Source of the DNA: Acidobacteriota bacterium
GTDB taxonomy: Bacteria; Actinomycetota; Acidimicrobiia; Spongiisociales; UBA5794
Direction of reading: 5' to 3'
Assembly (NCBI GenBank): GCA_022562055.1
Contig: JADFQA010000022.1
Span: forward strand, 1 to 53,357
Length of the DNA: 53,357 nt
A model generated the notes under the pieces. The model was not told the origin of the DNA, did not search any database, and worked only from the letters and a program-made list of their open reading frames with translations. This document shows positions 53,139 to 53,357 of the stretch, piece after piece; position 1 is the first letter of the stretch; each line of letters begins with the position of its first letter. Made by a program: the position numbers and the translations under genes.

Positions 53139-53357
53139 GCTGTCTCCGATGTGGGTTCTGCATCGCCCTCAGCACCCACCGCCTGTTCCTTTAGCGAAAC
53201 AGAGAAATTGAGCTGGGCGAACATGTCTTGGATGCGGGTAGCTAGCCCCACCGAGACTACGACGCGCGCAACGACCTCGGCTTCCGTCTCCTCGCGATTA
53301 CTAGGCGACCCCACGGTTGCCTGGACGAAATCAAAAATGACCTCGTCTCGCAATTGC
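53135..53357 (-). CDS. DUF3467-like protein, C-terminal part
   Basis: At least 72 residues are visible, and the frame is open to the window edge, so the 5' end is missing. The segment DEVIFDFVQATVG followed by EVVARVVVSVGLATRIQDMF matches the pattern of DUF3467 proteins, beta strands around an FDF/arginine-rich VVxSxxxAxR core (family recollection). The function of DUF3467 is unknown. The C-terminal tail is acidic (AEGDAEPTSETA). It overlaps the 132-residue gene by four bases. Confidence 0.5.
   Translation of the reverse strand, partial: QLRDEVIFDFVQATVGSPSNREETEAEVVARVVVSVGLATRIQDMFAQLNFSVSLKEQAVGAEGDAEPTSETA

Overview
The window reads as the chromosome of an actinobacterium, most likely of the class Acidimicrobiia or a near relative (inference). 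The strongest evidence is a complete Pup-proteasome locus (arc, dop, pup, prcB, prcA, pafA), followed by the WYL regulators pafB and pafC, Tat genes, a HelY-type helicase and a DUF4193 protein. Supporting signs are mid-to-high GC by eye, many GTG/TTG starts, dense 4-base stop/start overlaps, and several genes whose start codon lies 6-8 bases after a -10 box (leaderless transcription).

Layout. Positions 1-2359 are the right end of an integrated element: a leftward cluster of three overlapping small genes (one cut by the window edge), a rightward hypothetical gene and a tyrosine integrase, ending in an attachment site that is the 3' part of a tRNA-Leu(GAG). Positions 2360-5968 are a decayed hotspot: a 19-bp hairpin that cuts a gene fragment, a frameshifted alpha/beta-hydrolase remnant, an IS21-like transposase remnant, a CDF metal exporter behind a 20-bp palindromic operator, and about 1 kb with no confident gene. 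Positions 5969-15565 hold lon, an MFS protein lacking its first membrane helix, a NicO-type nickel/cobalt transporter, a divergent Lrp regulator/4-hydroxyphenylpyruvate dioxygenase pair, a DivIVA-like protein, an OmpATb-like BON/OmpA protein with a tiny membrane partner, and a second MFS exporter. Positions 15664-17653 carry a run of small membrane proteins, including a 32-residue one, then the tRNA methyltransferase trmI and a ferredoxin.

Positions 17798-26011 are the proteasome region. Arc unfolds pupylated proteins, PrcBA degrades them, PafA attaches Pup and Dop removes it. Pup ends in Glu, so it needs no deamidation. PafBC is the DNA-damage-responsive regulator pair. A zinc-ribbon protein and a clear terminator follow. 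Positions 26541-35197 run tatB-like, tatC, helY, a lipid kinase, DUF4193, polyprenol-phosphate glycosyltransferase, GNAT, M20 peptidase and NagD-like phosphatase, facing a rhomboid protease.

Positions 35981-50932 are core housekeeping genes in tight operons: nadK, recN, pyrG, a Nudix hydrolase, xerD, a DksA-type protein, an HD protein, scpA, scpB, rluB, aroA, cmk, ispH (opposite strand), a PDZ/radical-SAM DUF512 protein, der and a small membrane protein. A lipoprotein gene and tRNA-Pro(GGG) follow. Beyond the tRNA lies an accessory block on the minus strand: a DUF3467-like gene cut by the window edge, an unknown 132-residue protein and a RelE-like toxin, possibly a second island boundary.
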